From Vibrio aerogenes (lineage in GTDB: Bacteria; Pseudomonadota; Gammaproteobacteria; Enterobacterales; Vibrionaceae): a stretch of 64,000 nt of DNA. A program made the translations under genes and the position numbers. Location of the stretch: the NCBI RefSeq assembly GCF_024346755.1, contig NZ_AP024861.1:1612001-1676000 (forward strand), in the 5' to 3' direction. Positions 10,190 to 19,506 of this stretch are shown here, piece by piece. Below the pieces are notes generated by a model. The model ran no database searches, was not told where the DNA came from, and was given only the letters and a program-made list of their open reading frames with translations. Each line of letters starts with the position of its first letter. Positions within the stretch are counted from its first letter, which is position 1.

Positions 10190-10868
10190 AATTTCCATTT
10201 TAGATTTATTTTTACAGGCTAGTCTCCTGGTGAAATTGGTGATGCTCATACTTTTAGGTATGTCCATCATGTCCTGGACCGTGATTTTTAAACGTAGTAA
10301 AGCGTTATCTGTTGCAGAAAAACAATCTGCCGTCTTTGAGGATAAGTTTTGGTCTGGTAATGATCTAACCAGCTTATATCAGGAAATCAAACAGAAGAAA
10401 GATCAACTGAGTGGAAGTGAAGAGATTTTCTACTCAGGATTTACAGAATTTGCCCGGCTGAGAAAAAACCATGCTGCTGAAGCTCACTTTGTGATGGATG
10501 GAACCGCTCGTTCGATGCGTGTTGCTGTTGCAAAAGAAGTCGATGAATTAGAGATGCACCTGCCATTTTTGGCAACAGTCGGATCGATTAGTCCTTATAT
10601 TGGTTTATTCGGAACGGTCTGGGGGATTATGCATGCCTTTATTGCACTTGGTGCCGTTAAGCAGGCAACATTATCAATGGTCGCCCCCGGAATTGCCGAA
10701 GCGCTTGTCGCGACCGCCATGGGGCTGTTTGCGGCTATTCCAGCAGTGATAGCCTACAACCGGCTGACAAATATTGTGAGTAAACTGGAGCATAATTACG
10801 CAACCTTTTCAGAAGAGTTTCACAGTATTCTTCACCGGCAGGCAATGACGGGAAGGGAGCATGCTTAA
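10179..10868 (+). CDS. tolQ: Tol-Pal system proton channel subunit TolQ
   Basis: TolQ, with TolR, forms the inner-membrane proton-driven stator that energises TolA for outer-membrane constriction and Pal recycling. I choose the GTG at 10179 (GGAGAG about 5 bases upstream) over an earlier TTG; the product is 229 residues (E. coli 230). Three membrane helices are evident, with the conserved [20 protein letters not shown] and [16 protein letters not shown] segments. It overlaps ybgC by 11 bases and tolR by 1. Confidence 0.97.
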   Translation: MSAEISILDLFLQASLLVKLVMLILLGMSIMSWTVIFKRSKALSVAEKQSAVFEDKFWSGNDLTSLYQEIKQKKDQLSGSEEIFYSGFTEFARLRKNHAAEAHFVMDGTARSMRVAVAKEVDELEMHLPFLATVGSISPYIGLFGTVWGIMHAFIALGAVKQATLSMVAPGIAEALVATAMGLFAAIPAVIAYNRLTNIVSKLEHNYATFSEEFHSILHRQAMTGREHA

Positions 10869-11311
10869 TGACCGGTTACCAGCCTAAAAAGCGCAGATTA
10901 ACGGCGGAGATTAACGTCGTGCCATATATTGATGTCATGCTGGTTCTTTTGATTATCTTTATGGTGACGTCTCCGTTTATTACGCAGGGTGTTGATGTTG
11001 AGTTACCCAAGACAGAAACAGCAAAGCCGGCTTCCGAACTTGTTGATAAGGGGGACGGTAGTTTTGTCATTATTGAAGTGACAAAAGAAGGGAGTCTTGG
11101 TGTGAGTATTAACAATGAGCCTTTTAAGCGTGGACTGTCCATACAGGATGCTGTGGTGCTGGTGAAAGCTGAGCTCAGTCTTCACCCGAATGCGCCGGTT
11201 GCCGTTGGCGGGGATGCTGCCAGCCCTTATGCCAGTATCGTCCACGTATTGGACGAACTGAGTAAAGCCGGTATCCCAAAAGTTGGATTATTAACAGAGA
11301 TTAAAGGATAG
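10868..11311 (+). CDS. tolR: Tol-Pal system protein TolR
   Basis: ExbD/TolR family protein of 147 residues. It has a short cytoplasmic N-terminus, one membrane helix containing the proton-path Asp (NVVPYIDVMLVLLIIFMVT), and a periplasmic domain that binds peptidoglycan in homologues. The ATG overlaps the tolQ stop (TAATG), so translation is coupled. Confidence 0.97.
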   Translation: MTGYQPKKRRLTAEINVVPYIDVMLVLLIIFMVTSPFITQGVDVELPKTETAKPASELVDKGDGSFVIIEVTKEGSLGVSINNEPFKRGLSIQDAVVLVKAELSLHPNAPVAVGGDAASPYASIVHVLDELSKAGIPKVGLLTEIKG

Positions 11312-11322
11312 CTGCGTTATCC

Positions 11323-12330
11323 ATGAAAAATAATAGACAACCCAAGCGGTCATATCTGGTTAAGCCATTTCTGTTATCTGCACTTTTGCATATTATTTTG
11401 ATTGTTGCATTGGTGTGGGGGAGTGACTTTCACCGGGAAAAACCTGAACCTGTAGGAAGTATGGTTCAGGCTGTTGTGATTGATCCGCAACTTGTTCGTC
11501 AACAGGCTCAGGAGATTAAAGCCCGGCGTGAAGCGGCAGCGAAGAAAGAGCAGGCCAGATTGAATAAGTTGCGTCGTGAAAGTGTGCGTCTGGAACAGAA
11601 CCGCAAAAATGAAGAAGAACGGATTCGTAAGCTGAAAGAGCAGAAAGCAAAAGACGCAAAAGCAGCCAGAGAAGCAGAAAAGCAGCGTAAGAAGAAAGAA
11701 CAACAACGCATTGCTGAAGAAAAACGGGCAGCTAAAGCTGAAGCTGCAAGAAAACAGCAAGAAGCAGCCATTGCGAAAGCGGAGAAGGAACGACAGGCGA
11801 GAGAAGCCGCAGCGCAGCTTGCCGCTGAAAAAGCAAAGAAAGAGCAGGAAGCTGCGAAAAAAGCAGAGCAGGATCGTTTGGCTAAAGAAAAAGCCGCCAA
11901 AGTTGCCGCTGAGAAGGCAAGGAAAGAAAAAGCGAGACTGAAAAAACTTGAACAAGAGCGTAAGGAACGGGAAAAGGCGCTGAATGATATTTTTTCAGGG
12001 CTGGAGTCTGAGTCACAACAAAACAGTAGTGCCCGCAATCACTATATTTCAGATGAAGCAAACCGGTATGGTGCTATATATAAGCAGCTTATTCAGCAAA
12101 ACCTGCTTTCTGAGGACAGCTTCAAGGGAAAGTCCTGTCGGGTTAATTTGCATTTAATTCCCGCTGGAAATAGTGCAATGCTGGGAAGTTTGAAAGTGCT
12201 GAGTGGCAATCAGGTTGTCTGTGCTGCGACACGAAGAGCGATTGCTCAGGTTGGTGCTTTCCCACTTCCCAAAAATGACCCGGATGTGGTTGAACGACTC
12301 AAAGATATTATTTTAAATGTTGAACTCTGA
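11323..12330 (+). CDS. tolA: Tol-Pal system protein TolA
   Basis: TolA spans the periplasm between TolQR and TolB/Pal. The 335-residue protein has one membrane helix (about residues 16-35), a long Lys/Ala/Glu-rich helical domain (about 60-230), and a globular C-terminal domain with the paired-Cys region ([10 protein letters not shown] and [10 protein letters not shown]). The repetitive charged domain gives long shadow frames on both strands that are not genes. Confidence 0.96.
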   Translation: MKNNRQPKRSYLVKPFLLSALLHIILIVALVWGSDFHREKPEPVGSMVQAVVIDPQLVRQQAQEIKARREAAAKKEQARLNKLRRESVRLEQNRKNEEERIRKLKEQKAKDAKAAREAEKQRKKKEQQRIAEEKRAAKAEAARKQQEAAIAKAEKERQAREAAAQLAAEKAKKEQEAAKKAEQDRLAKEKAAKVAAEKARKEKARLKKLEQERKEREKALNDIFSGLESESQQNSSARNHYISDEANRYGAIYKQLIQQNLLSEDSFKGKSCRVNLHLIPAGNSAMLGSLKVLSGNQVVCAATRRAIAQVGAFPLPKNDPDVVERLKDIILNVEL

Positions 12331-12368
12331 TTCAAAATGACAAAAGTACCAGAGAAAAGGAAAAAATT

Positions 12369-13718
12369 GTGTTAAAGCGTTTGATTTTAAGCAGTATGCT
12401 TCTCTTATTATCAGGTATACAAGCCCATGCTTCACTTGAACTGGTGATCACCGAAGGGATTAATTCAGCAAGACCTGTGGCAATTATCCCGTTTCAATGG
12501 AAAGGCGCAACACCGCTGCCTCAGGATGTTTCTGGCGTCATTTCGTCTGATCTCCAGCGCAGTGGCAAGTTTAGCCCTGTTGCGACCAGTAAAATGCCGC
12601 AAACACCATACGATGAGTCCGACATTGATCTCAATGGTTGGACAAGTCTTGGTGTTGATTCATTGTTAACCGGAACCATTAAACAAAACGCTGCCGGTGA
12701 TTATGTCATTCATTATCAGCTGGTTGATCTGATTCAGGCACAACTACAGAAAGGGAAAGGGCGTTCTCTGACAGAAGATGGACGATTGGTTGAATCCAAG
12801 AGCTACGTTTTACTCAACAATGTCGCTACTGTGCCTGGAAAAAGGATGAGAGAATATGCCCACCGGATTTCAGACTTGGTCTATCAGAAATTAACCGGTG
12901 AGAAAGGCGCATTTTTAACCCGGATTGCATATGTTGTGGTTAATGATGGAAAGAAATATCCCTATCAGTTAAGAATTTCTGACTATGACGGATACAATGA
13001 GCGCTTGGTTTTAAGTTCTAAACAGCCGTTGATGTCACCTTCCTGGTCACCTGATGGCCGCAAACTCGCCTATGTCAGTTTTCAGAATGGGCGGGCTGAA
13101 ATATATATTATGAATATCTATACCGGAAAGCGGGAGAAAATATCTTCATTCCCAAGGCATAATGGTGCGCCAGTCTTTTCACCAGACGGCAAATCTTTAG
13201 CGCTGGTTTTGTCAAAAACAGGAAGTTTACAGGTTTATGTCATGGATTTGACGACAAAGAAAATCCGGAAAATAACGCGGGGTAGATCAAATAATACGGA
13301 GCCTTTTTGGTATCCGGATGGAAAATCTTTGATTTTTACCTCAGATCGGGGTGGTAAACCACAGATATATAAAGTAGATTTGTCTACTGGTGTGACAAGT
13401 CGTCTTACGTGGCAGGGATCACAAAATTCAGGCGGCCAAATTACACCGGATGGTAAATACCTGATTATGGTTCATAAGAACCGTTCAGAATTTAATTTGG
13501 CAAAACAAGATTTGGACTCAGGAGCGGTACAAATCCTGACAAAGACTTTTCTTGATGAGTCTCCAAGTGTTGCGCCGAACGGTGGTATGGTTATTTACAG
13601 TTCGATTTATAATAAAGCCAATGTCTTATCGATGGTTTCTATTGACGGACGATTTAAAGCTAGGTTACCAGAGACAAATGGACGCGTAAGGGCTCCTGCG
13701 TGGTCACCGTTTTTATAA
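12369..13718 (+). CDS. tolB: Tol-Pal system beta-propeller protein TolB
   Basis: Periplasmic protein that binds Pal and TolA. It starts at GTG 12369 and has a signal peptide ([21 protein letters not shown]), an N-terminal alpha/beta domain (about 22-160), and a six-bladed propeller with repeated [17 protein letters not shown] and [15 protein letters not shown] motifs. Length 449 compares with 430 in E. coli. It lies 38 bases after tolA. Confidence 0.97.
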   Translation: MLKRLILSSMLLLLSGIQAHASLELVITEGINSARPVAIIPFQWKGATPLPQDVSGVISSDLQRSGKFSPVATSKMPQTPYDESDIDLNGWTSLGVDSLLTGTIKQNAAGDYVIHYQLVDLIQAQLQKGKGRSLTEDGRLVESKSYVLLNNVATVPGKRMREYAHRISDLVYQKLTGEKGAFLTRIAYVVVNDGKKYPYQLRISDYDGYNERLVLSSKQPLMSPSWSPDGRKLAYVSFQNGRAEIYIMNIYTGKREKISSFPRHNGAPVFSPDGKSLALVLSKTGSLQVYVMDLTTKKIRKITRGRSNNTEPFWYPDGKSLIFTSDRGGKPQIYKVDLSTGVTSRLTWQGSQNSGGQITPDGKYLIMVHKNRSEFNLAKQDLDSGAVQILTKTFLDESPSVAPNGGMVIYSSIYNKANVLSMVSIDGRFKARLPETNGRVRAPAWSPFL

Positions 13719-13753
13719 ATGAGTCATGATTAATAAATTAAAGGAAAACGAAG

Positions 13754-14299
13754 ATGCAACTGAATAAAGTTCTTAAAGGGCTACTGATTGCGCTACCCGT
13801 ATTAGCAGTGACTGCATGTAGTTCTAACGACAAAGCAGTAGATGCCTCAGGTAATGAAACAACAAACCAGACAACTTCAACTGGTTCTGAAAACACGACA
13901 GATACAACCGTTGTTTCTCCTGTTACTGAAGATAATGGCACATTGTCAGAACAAGAACTGAAAGATAAAGTTCTTCGGGATCAAACCGTATATTTTGCAT
14001 TTGATAATTCGACGATTTCATCTGATTACAAAGACATGTTAGCAGCACATGCAGCATATCTCAGTCAGCGCCCAAATATGAAAGTGACAATCGAAGGTCA
14101 CGCCGATGAGCGTGGAACGCCTGAGTACAACATTGCACTTGGCGAGCGTCGTGCAGAAGCGGTTGCAAAATATCTTCAGGCACTTGGTGTACAAGCTGAT
14201 CAAATGGCGATCGTCAGCTATGGTGAAGAAAAACCACTGGTACGCGGTCATAATGAAGCAGCCTATGCGAAAAACCGTCGTTCAGTGATTGTTTACTAA
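13754..14299 (+). CDS. pal: Peptidoglycan-associated lipoprotein Pal
   Basis: Outer-membrane lipoprotein that anchors the outer membrane to peptidoglycan. The signal sequence ends in a lipobox (AVTAC, lipidated Cys at residue 22). A Thr/Ser-rich linker follows to about residue 70, then an OmpA-like domain with [10 protein letters not shown], the peptidoglycan-binding segment [13 protein letters not shown], and NRRSVIVY at the end. Length 181 (E. coli 173). Confidence 0.97.
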   Translation: MQLNKVLKGLLIALPVLAVTACSSNDKAVDASGNETTNQTTSTGSENTTDTTVVSPVTEDNGTLSEQELKDKVLRDQTVYFAFDNSTISSDYKDMLAAHAAYLSQRPNMKVTIEGHADERGTPEYNIALGERRAEAVAKYLQALGVQADQMAIVSYGEEKPLVRGHNEAAYAKNRRSVIVY

Positions 14300-14319
14300 T
14301 TTTTCAGAGACATTCAAAT

Positions 14320-15078
14320 ATGTTCGGTAACCTACGACGACTTGTCGGGTTGGTTTTCTTAAGTAGTGCAGCAAGTGTCGCGCTTGCTGCACAGCCTCCT
14401 GCTCCTGTTTCCGACCTCAATTCAATTTCTGGTGCGTCTGGTACTGTCTCAAAAGTCCAGCAACTGGAACGCATGTTACAAAACAGAAATGAAGTGCAGC
14501 TCCAGATGCAACAGCAGCTGGACGAAATGGCTGATGAAATTCAGCATTTGCGTGGTATTGTTGAAAAAAACAGCCATGAAATGCAGCAAATGGTTCAGCG
14601 ACAAAGAGAACTGTTTATTGAGCTGGACAGGCTGAGAAGTCAGGCAGGTAAACAGACAGAGGCCACCTCTGAAGAGCAGCAGCAATCCGCGGGCACTTTC
14701 AGTAGTAATGTCAGTGAACAGCAGGCTTATCAGGATGCTGTTGATTTGATTTTGAAGAAACGTGATTACTCAGGAGCGATCAGCGCCTTTAATCAGTTTC
14801 AGAAAGATTTTCCGAAATCCAATTTTGCACCAAATGCGCATTATTGGTTAGGTCAGCTATATTTTGCTAAAAAGCAGGATAAAAAGGCTGAGGAAAATTT
14901 TAAGGCCGTTTTGACATATAAGAAGTCAAATAAACGCGCTGATGCGCTTGTAAAGCTTGGTGATATTGAAAAGCGTCACCAAAATAAGCAACAGGCAAAT
15001 CAATATTATCAGCAGGCGATCAAGGAATATCCGGATAGTGCCTCTGCAAAATCAGCTGAGCAAAGCCTGATCCCTTAA
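14320..15078 (+). CDS. cpoB: Cell division coordinator CpoB (YbgF)
   Basis: Periplasmic protein that links Tol-Pal action to PBP1B septal peptidoglycan synthesis. The 252-residue protein has a signal peptide ending near ALAAQ, an N-terminal coiled coil (about 50-110) that trimerises in E. coli, a short linker, and C-terminal TPR repeats (about 135-250: YQDAVDLILKKRDYSGAI, FAPNAHYWLGQLYFAKK). It is the last gene of the operon. Confidence 0.95.
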   Translation: MFGNLRRLVGLVFLSSAASVALAAQPPAPVSDLNSISGASGTVSKVQQLERMLQNRNEVQLQMQQQLDEMADEIQHLRGIVEKNSHEMQQMVQRQRELFIELDRLRSQAGKQTEATSEEQQQSAGTFSSNVSEQQAYQDAVDLILKKRDYSGAISAFNQFQKDFPKSNFAPNAHYWLGQLYFAKKQDKKAEENFKAVLTYKKSNKRADALVKLGDIEKRHQNKQQANQYYQQAIKEYPDSASAKSAEQSLIP

Positions 15079-15093
15079 ATCTATTTTCTTTGG

Positions 15094-15119
15094 AAGAACC
15101 ACTCCTGTGGTTCTTTTTT
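15094..15119 (+). terminator. Terminator of tol-pal operon
   Basis: Perfect 9-bp stem AAGAACCAC / GTGGTTCTT (15094-15102 and 15107-15115) with a TCCT loop, running into a T tract. Confidence 0.92.
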
Positions 15120-15139
15120 GTTTGATCTTTGACTCAGTT

Positions 15140-15167
15140 TTGACTCTGTTAACCTGAAGTGTAAAAT
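15140..15167 (+). promoter_or_regulatory. Probable nadA promoter
   Basis: TTGACT at 15140-15145 and TAAAAT at 15162-15167 with 16-bp spacing, 35 bases before the nadA start and downstream of the tol-pal terminator. Confidence 0.6.
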
Positions 15168-15202
15168 GCTCTGATTACCTGAAGTTTCGTGGGCAAAGAG
15201 CA

Positions 15203-16246
15203 ATGAGCCACATATTAGATAAGATAGATACTGTATACCCTTTCCCTCCTAAACCAGTTCCGCTTTCAGAACAAGAAAAGCAAGATTATATTCGTAAGAT
15301 TAAAACGTTGTTAGCCGAACAAAACGCTGTATTAATTGCGCATTACTATACCGATCCTGAGATTCAGGCTCTGGCTGAAGAAAGCGGCGGTTTTGTTGGA
15401 GACTCGCTTGAGATGGCAAAGTTTGGTAACCGTCATCCTGCGACAACCTTGGTGATTGCAGGGGTACGCTTTATGGGTGAATCAGCGAAAATTCTGACGC
15501 CGGAAAAGCGGATTCTTATGCCAACACTTGAAGCTGAGTGCTCTTTGGATTTAGGCTGTCCGGTTGATAAATTTACTGCTTTCTGTGATGAACATCCCGA
15601 CCATACCGTTGTCGTCTATGCCAATACGTCAGCCGCGGTTAAGGCAAGAGCCGACTGGGTTGTGACTTCCAGTATTGCGCTGGATATTGTTGAGCATCTC
15701 GACAGCCAGGATAAAAAAATCATCTGGGGTCCGGACAGACATCTGGGTTCTTACATAGAAAAGCAGACCGGTGCAGAGATGCTGTTGTGGCATGGTGAAT
15801 GTGTGGTTCATGATGAATTTTCAGCGGATACATTGAGAAAGATGAAAGCGATGTATCCAGATGCAGCCGTGCTGGTTCATCCGGAATCACCCGCCAGTGT
15901 GGTTGCACTGGCCGATGCGGTTGGTTCGACCAGCCAGCTGATTAAAGCGGCAAAGTCTCTGCCACACAAGCAAATGATTGTCGCAACCGATCGGGGTATC
16001 TTTTATAAGATGCAACAAATGGTGCCGGAGAAAGAACTGTTTGAAGCGCCTACCGCCGGAGCCGGAGCGACTTGTCGCAGCTGTGCCCATTGCCCGTGGA
16101 TGGCGATGAATGGCCTGAAAGCGATTGAACTGGCTTTACGTGAAGGTGGTGAGCAACACGAAATATTTGTTGACGATGCAATCCGCGATAAGGCGCTGAT
16201 TTCTTTAAACCGGATGCTGGATTTCGCTGCACAGATGAATCCGTAG
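15203..16246 (+). CDS. nadA: Quinolinate synthase A
   Basis: NadA condenses iminoaspartate with dihydroxyacetone phosphate to quinolinate in NAD synthesis and holds an oxygen-sensitive 4Fe-4S cluster. The 347-residue protein (E. coli 347) has the typical [30 protein letters not shown] and [12 protein letters not shown] segments, and the C-terminal [16 protein letters not shown] cysteines. Its position after tol-pal is conserved with enterobacteria. No NadR- or NrtR-type operator was identified. Confidence 0.97.
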   Translation: MSHILDKIDTVYPFPPKPVPLSEQEKQDYIRKIKTLLAEQNAVLIAHYYTDPEIQALAEESGGFVGDSLEMAKFGNRHPATTLVIAGVRFMGESAKILTPEKRILMPTLEAECSLDLGCPVDKFTAFCDEHPDHTVVVYANTSAAVKARADWVVTSSIALDIVEHLDSQDKKIIWGPDRHLGSYIEKQTGAEMLLWHGECVVHDEFSADTLRKMKAMYPDAAVLVHPESPASVVALADAVGSTSQLIKAAKSLPHKQMIVATDRGIFYKMQQMVPEKELFEAPTAGAGATCRSCAHCPWMAMNGLKAIELALREGGEQHEIFVDDAIRDKALISLNRMLDFAAQMNP

Positions 16247-16270
16247 CGCGTGCTGGCACCAGAACCAAAA

Positions 16271-16303
16271 TAAACAAGGGAAGACGATGTCTTCCCTTGT
16301 TTA
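16271..16303. terminator. Bidirectional terminator between nadA and UPF0149 gene
   Basis: A 15-bp perfect inverted repeat (TAAACAAGGGAAGAC / GTCTTCCCTTGTTTA) with a GAT loop lies between convergent genes. T-rich flanks on both strands let it serve both. Confidence 0.88.
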
Positions 16304-16323
16304 TGTCTGACTTCATCTGAAGA

Positions 16324-16896
16324 CTATTTTTCTTCTTCAGCCAGAGCTTGTCCACGTTGCGCCAGACCTGCAAGCATGGCAGGTAGTGCTGTATAGATTT
16401 CTTCAAACTGTTCCAGTCCTTCCGCTCCGGCATCCTGTAATGTTGCGAGTGACGTATCCGGATCATAAAGCATACTGACGGCCAGCAGCACACCACCGAG
16501 TAATGCACCATTCTCACTGTCTTCAGGCATCAGATTTTCCCAGTCATCATGGGTGAGCTGCCATCCCTGAAGTAGCCCTTCACATAAGTCACGAACATTC
16601 TGATTCACAATCTGTTCATGATCTGTTTCATAGCCTTCCGGCCAGTGCCAGCTTCCGGTCAGAAGTGCTTCATGGCTTTGATTCCAGAGCTGTACCACGG
16701 CTTCACAGTAGGATTCCAAATCAGAAGCCTGAGAGAAAGGTGCAATTTCAGCGCCGCCCCATAAAAAGGGAATCCACTCTTGCGGAGAGATTAAATAAGG
16801 AGATGCAGCCAGGGCGGTCACAAACCCGCGGGTCTGGGCTTCAGTAAAAAGTTGTTCGGGTTGTTCAGTCCGGGTGATCAGTTCATTCAGTGTCAA
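16324..16896 (-). CDS. UPF0149 (YecA/YgfB-like) family protein
   Basis: A 190-residue soluble protein with the UPF0149 pattern FVTALAASPYLISPQEWIPFLWGG near residue 25. A second motif region, NVRDLCEGLLQGWQLTHDDW, follows, with acidic content throughout. It resembles E. coli YecA but lacks the C-terminal SEC-C cysteines, ending instead in an acidic Glu tail. The start is a TTG at 16896 with AAGGCG about 9 bases upstream, which is tentative. Family function is unclear. Confidence 0.8.
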   Translation of the reverse strand: MTLNELITRTEQPEQLFTEAQTRGFVTALAASPYLISPQEWIPFLWGGAEIAPFSQASDLESYCEAVVQLWNQSHEALLTGSWHWPEGYETDHEQIVNQNVRDLCEGLLQGWQLTHDDWENLMPEDSENGALLGGVLLAVSMLYDPDTSLATLQDAGAEGLEQFEEIYTALPAMLAGLAQRGQALAEEEK

Positions 16897-17189
16897 TGGA
16901 ATCGCCTTTTTATCAAAAAACTTGCTGTTTATGGTATGCGAAATTCTGCTGTCTTGCGAGGTTTTATGCCCGGATCACATCATAACAAACTATATGTTAC
17001 TGGTTTTACATTATAAATAATTACACTCATAATGTTTTGAGAGCTAAAGAATATTAATCTGATAAATTGTTATTAAATTGGTTTTTTAAACTGGCTTTTA
17101 TTTAAAAATATAGAAATTAATTCTTCTAATGGTGTGTTTTAATAGCGCCAAAATCTGGTGTTATTTTGTTGGTTATACAGGAGTGAAAA

Positions 17190-17630
17190 ATGAACGCACC
17201 TTTTGGTATTCGTCACGCAGCCGCGGATACTTTTGCTATGGTTATTTTCTGTTTTCTGACAGGGATGTGCATTGAGGTGTTTATTTCAGGGATGACGCTG
17301 GAGCAGTCGCTTGCGTCCCGGCTTCTTTCGATTCCGGTGAATATTGTGATTGCCTTGCCTTACGGTTTGTATCGTGATGCTTTCTTGCGTCTGGGCCGGC
17401 GTTTGGGGGAGGGTTCATTGATCAGAAATCTCTGTGATTTGATGGCTTATGTGACGTTTCAGTCCCCCGTTTATATCGGAATTTTATGGAGTGTCGGTGC
17501 AACGATGGATCAGATTGTCACCGCAGTCACCAGTAATATTCTGATTTCCTGTGGCTTAGGGGTCGTTTATGGCCACTTCCTGGATATTTGCCGTCGCTGG
17601 TTCCGTGTGCCGGGATATTATCACGCCTGA
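17190..17630 (+). CDS. alaE: L-alanine exporter AlaE
   Basis: A small inner-membrane exporter of L-alanine (characterised in E. coli, 149 aa). The 146-residue protein shows [15 protein letters not shown], the conserved [38 protein letters not shown] and [14 protein letters not shown] motifs, with about four helices. The ATG follows ACAGGAG by 8 bases. About 290 bp of AT-rich sequence without a gene lies upstream. Confidence 0.93.
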   Translation: MNAPFGIRHAAADTFAMVIFCFLTGMCIEVFISGMTLEQSLASRLLSIPVNIVIALPYGLYRDAFLRLGRRLGEGSLIRNLCDLMAYVTFQSPVYIGILWSVGATMDQIVTAVTSNILISCGLGVVYGHFLDICRRWFRVPGYYHA

Positions 17631-17645
17631 GCGGGTCCTGATTAT

Positions 17646-17667
17646 CCCCGGTTAGCATACACCGGGG
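17646..17667. terminator. GC-rich hairpin after alaE
   Basis: CCCCGGT / ACCGGGG (17646-17652, 17661-17667) with an 8-nt loop, 16 bases after the alaE stop. No U tract follows on the plus strand, so it is either a weak terminator or an mRNA-stabilising hairpin. A second small hairpin (GAAGGT / ACCTTC, 17723-17739) sits just before arfA. Confidence 0.45.
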
Positions 17668-17769
17668 AAAGCAGCAGTTGACAGTACAGCAAATAAACGA
17701 ATAATAAGCCGTGTTTTTTGCAGAAGGTTTTTCACCTTCAGTGGATTCATTGATATGAGAGAAATGAAA

Positions 17770-17976
17770 ATGGGAAAGAAAATAAAACGGACGCTTCCGT
17801 CTGACTTGTCCCCCGGATATGAAACGGGCCGGGGAGAAATCAAACATAATGCGTTACATGCTTTGGTCACAAGCCCGCTGTTTAAAACCAGAGTGGTGAA
17901 AGCGAAAAAAGGCAAGGGCAGCTTTCAGCGGAAGGCAAAACACAAGGGGAAAGAACCCTTTGCAAAGGCAGCGTAA
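17770..17976 (+). CDS. arfA: Alternative ribosome-rescue factor ArfA
   Basis: ArfA rescues ribosomes stalled on mRNAs without a stop codon, recruiting RF2 when trans-translation fails. The family core is clear: GEIKHNALHALVTSPLF, then RVVKAKKGKGSFQRKAKHKGK, the basic tail that enters the empty mRNA channel. I prefer ATG 17770 (AGAGAA 7 bases upstream; 68 aa), but ATG 17755 and 17764 are in frame. The 3' end forms half of a 13-bp hairpin whose loop contains the stop codon, matching the known self-limiting design in E. coli, where the message is truncated before the stop. Confidence 0.9.
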   Translation: MGKKIKRTLPSDLSPGYETGRGEIKHNALHALVTSPLFKTRVVKAKKGKGSFQRKAKHKGKEPFAKAA

Positions 17977-17999
17977 GCGATTTTTGCAAAGGGTTTTTT
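17954..17999 (+). terminator. arfA 3' hairpin/terminator embracing the stop codon
   Basis: A 13-bp perfect stem (17954-17966 with 17983-17995; arms AACCCTTTGCAAA and TTTGCAAAGGGTT) followed by a T run. The left arm is coding sequence and the arfA TAA (17974-17976) lies in the 16-nt loop. Cleavage in the left arm would create a nonstop message; termination after the right arm would leave the stop intact. Confidence 0.88.
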
Positions 18000-18159
18000 C
18001 TTATCTGTTTTTTCTTTTCTTCTGGAGAGTCTGATCTCACCATTCACGCCGTATTTTTACATTTCATCCTGCAAAGCTGCTGTTCGTCAGATCGACCTGC
18101 CAACCGTCAGAAATCGCCATAGACTGTGATCATCAATCAACTTTGATGAGGAACAGACG

Positions 18160-18813
18160 ATGAAATATCTCCGTTACATGAGGCTGACGGGGCTTTGCCT
18201 GCTGCTGGTCTCTGCAACCGTATCCGCCATTCCGGACGAACAGCTTATTGAACAATACAATCAGATTGCGACCAGCCATTCAGGGGACATTCGTGTCGTC
18301 ATTCACAAGCTCAATGATCAGATTGAACGGGATGGCGCTGATGCCCTGAGTCTGATTTATCTGGGCAGTGCACAAACGCTTGAAGCAAGAGATGCATGGC
18401 TTCCCTGGAATAAAATGAAATACGCCGAGCGGGGGATTTCAACCATCGCAAAAGGACTGGGATTATTGCCCGGTGAAGCTGCAGAAACGGCTCAATATCC
18501 ACTCCGGCAAGGCATGCCGGTACCCGTGCTGGCAAAAGCGATCGCAGCCGCAACTTATACTTCGCTGCCAGACATGTTTAACCAGTTTGATCGTGGTTAC
18601 GACCTATATCTTCAGCTTTTACACGATCACGCTTTTCAGGCATTACCGTTGCAGCAAAGTGGCTGGGTGTACCGCAAAGCTATCGAAGCATCGATTCGCA
18701 ATCATGATAAGCCACAGGCAATGGCATGGGTTGCGCAAATGCAGTCCGCTCAACCGGAAGCGCCGATCGTGCATGAAGTCAGGATGTTAGTTGACAAGGC
18801 ATCATGGAAATAA
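18160..18813 (+). CDS. Periplasmic protein of unknown function, first gene of ABC/LytTR operon
   Basis: I do not recognise this 217-residue protein. It has a signal peptide (MKYLRYMRLTGLCLLLVSATVSA) and a largely helical body with TPR-like features (DALSLIYLGSAQTLEARDAW; WVYRKAIEASIRNHDKPQAM). No lipobox is present, so it is probably soluble in the periplasm. GAGGAAC precedes the ATG. It lies 9 bp before the ABC ATPase gene, so it likely works with that exporter. Confidence 0.75.
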   Translation: MKYLRYMRLTGLCLLLVSATVSAIPDEQLIEQYNQIATSHSGDIRVVIHKLNDQIERDGADALSLIYLGSAQTLEARDAWLPWNKMKYAERGISTIAKGLGLLPGEAAETAQYPLRQGMPVPVLAKAIAAATYTSLPDMFNQFDRGYDLYLQLLHDHAFQALPLQQSGWVYRKAIEASIRNHDKPQAMAWVAQMQSAQPEAPIVHEVRMLVDKASWK

Positions 18814-18822
18814 GGAGGAGTT

Positions 18823-19506
18823 ATGCTGGTATTTTCGAAGATGACTAAACAGTACCAATTGGGTGAAGCATCCGTTCATGCCTTAAATGATGTGTCGGGT
18901 CAGGTTCACAAAGGAGAAATGCTTGCTTTGTGTGGTCCCTCCGGCTCCGGAAAGAGCACATTACTCAATATTCTTGGCATGCTGGATATGGCCTATCAGG
19001 GACAGGTTTTGATGGATGGCAAGCCGTATCCGCAGCACGCCAGAGATGCAGCAGCTTTGCGCCGCTCCCAACTGGGATTTGTCTTCCAGCGCTTTAACCT
19101 GATCCCGGTACTGACTGCGACAGAGAATGTCGCTTATCCGCTGATGCTGAACGGGTTTGATGCGCGGGCGCAACGGGATAAAGCCCGGGAGATGTTGCAA
19201 AAAGTCGGACTGGACAATTTTTATGATCACCGGCCCGATCGTTTGTCTGGCGGGCAACAACAACGGGTGGCGATTGCCAGAGCCCTGATTCATCAGCCAC
19301 AACTGGTGATTGCTGATGAACCGACCGCAAGTCTTGACAGCCAAACTGCTCATCTGGTCATTCAGCTGATGAAATCACTCGGCCATGAAATGGGGACCAC
19401 ATTTGTGATTGCCACCCATGACCCGAGAATGGCGGGTCAGTGCGATCGCACAATCAATCTGACGGATGGTTGTATTTCACAGGAGGAAATCCGATGGGCA
19501 GGTTAA
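18823..19506 (+). CDS. ABC transporter ATP-binding protein (LolD/MacB-like)
   Basis: A 227-residue ATPase with Walker A (GPSGSGKST), Q-loop ([18 protein letters not shown]), signature ([15 protein letters not shown]), Walker B ([12 protein letters not shown]) and switch His (ATHDPRM). The Q-loop and spacing place it in the LolD/MacB/FtsE clade, which pairs with FtsX-type permeases and does not transport across the bilayer in the classical way. AAGGAGG precedes the ATG, and it overlaps the permease gene by 13 bases. Confidence 0.93.
   Translation: MLVFSKMTKQYQLGEASVHALNDVSGQVHKGEMLALCGPSGSGKSTLLNILGMLDMAYQGQVLMDGKPYPQHARDAAALRRSQLGFVFQRFNLIPVLTATENVAYPLMLNGFDARAQRDKAREMLQKVGLDNFYDHRPDRLSGGQQQRVAIARALIHQPQLVIADEPTASLDSQTAHLVIQLMKSLGHEMGTTFVIATHDPRMAGQCDRTINLTDGCISQEEIRWAG

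Noticed and set aside
11374..12038. Long minus-strand and shifted frames across tolA
   Set aside because: They are shadows of the Lys/Ala/Glu-rich repeat coding region of tolA, with extreme Phe/Leu/Cys/Ser composition and no ribosome-binding site.
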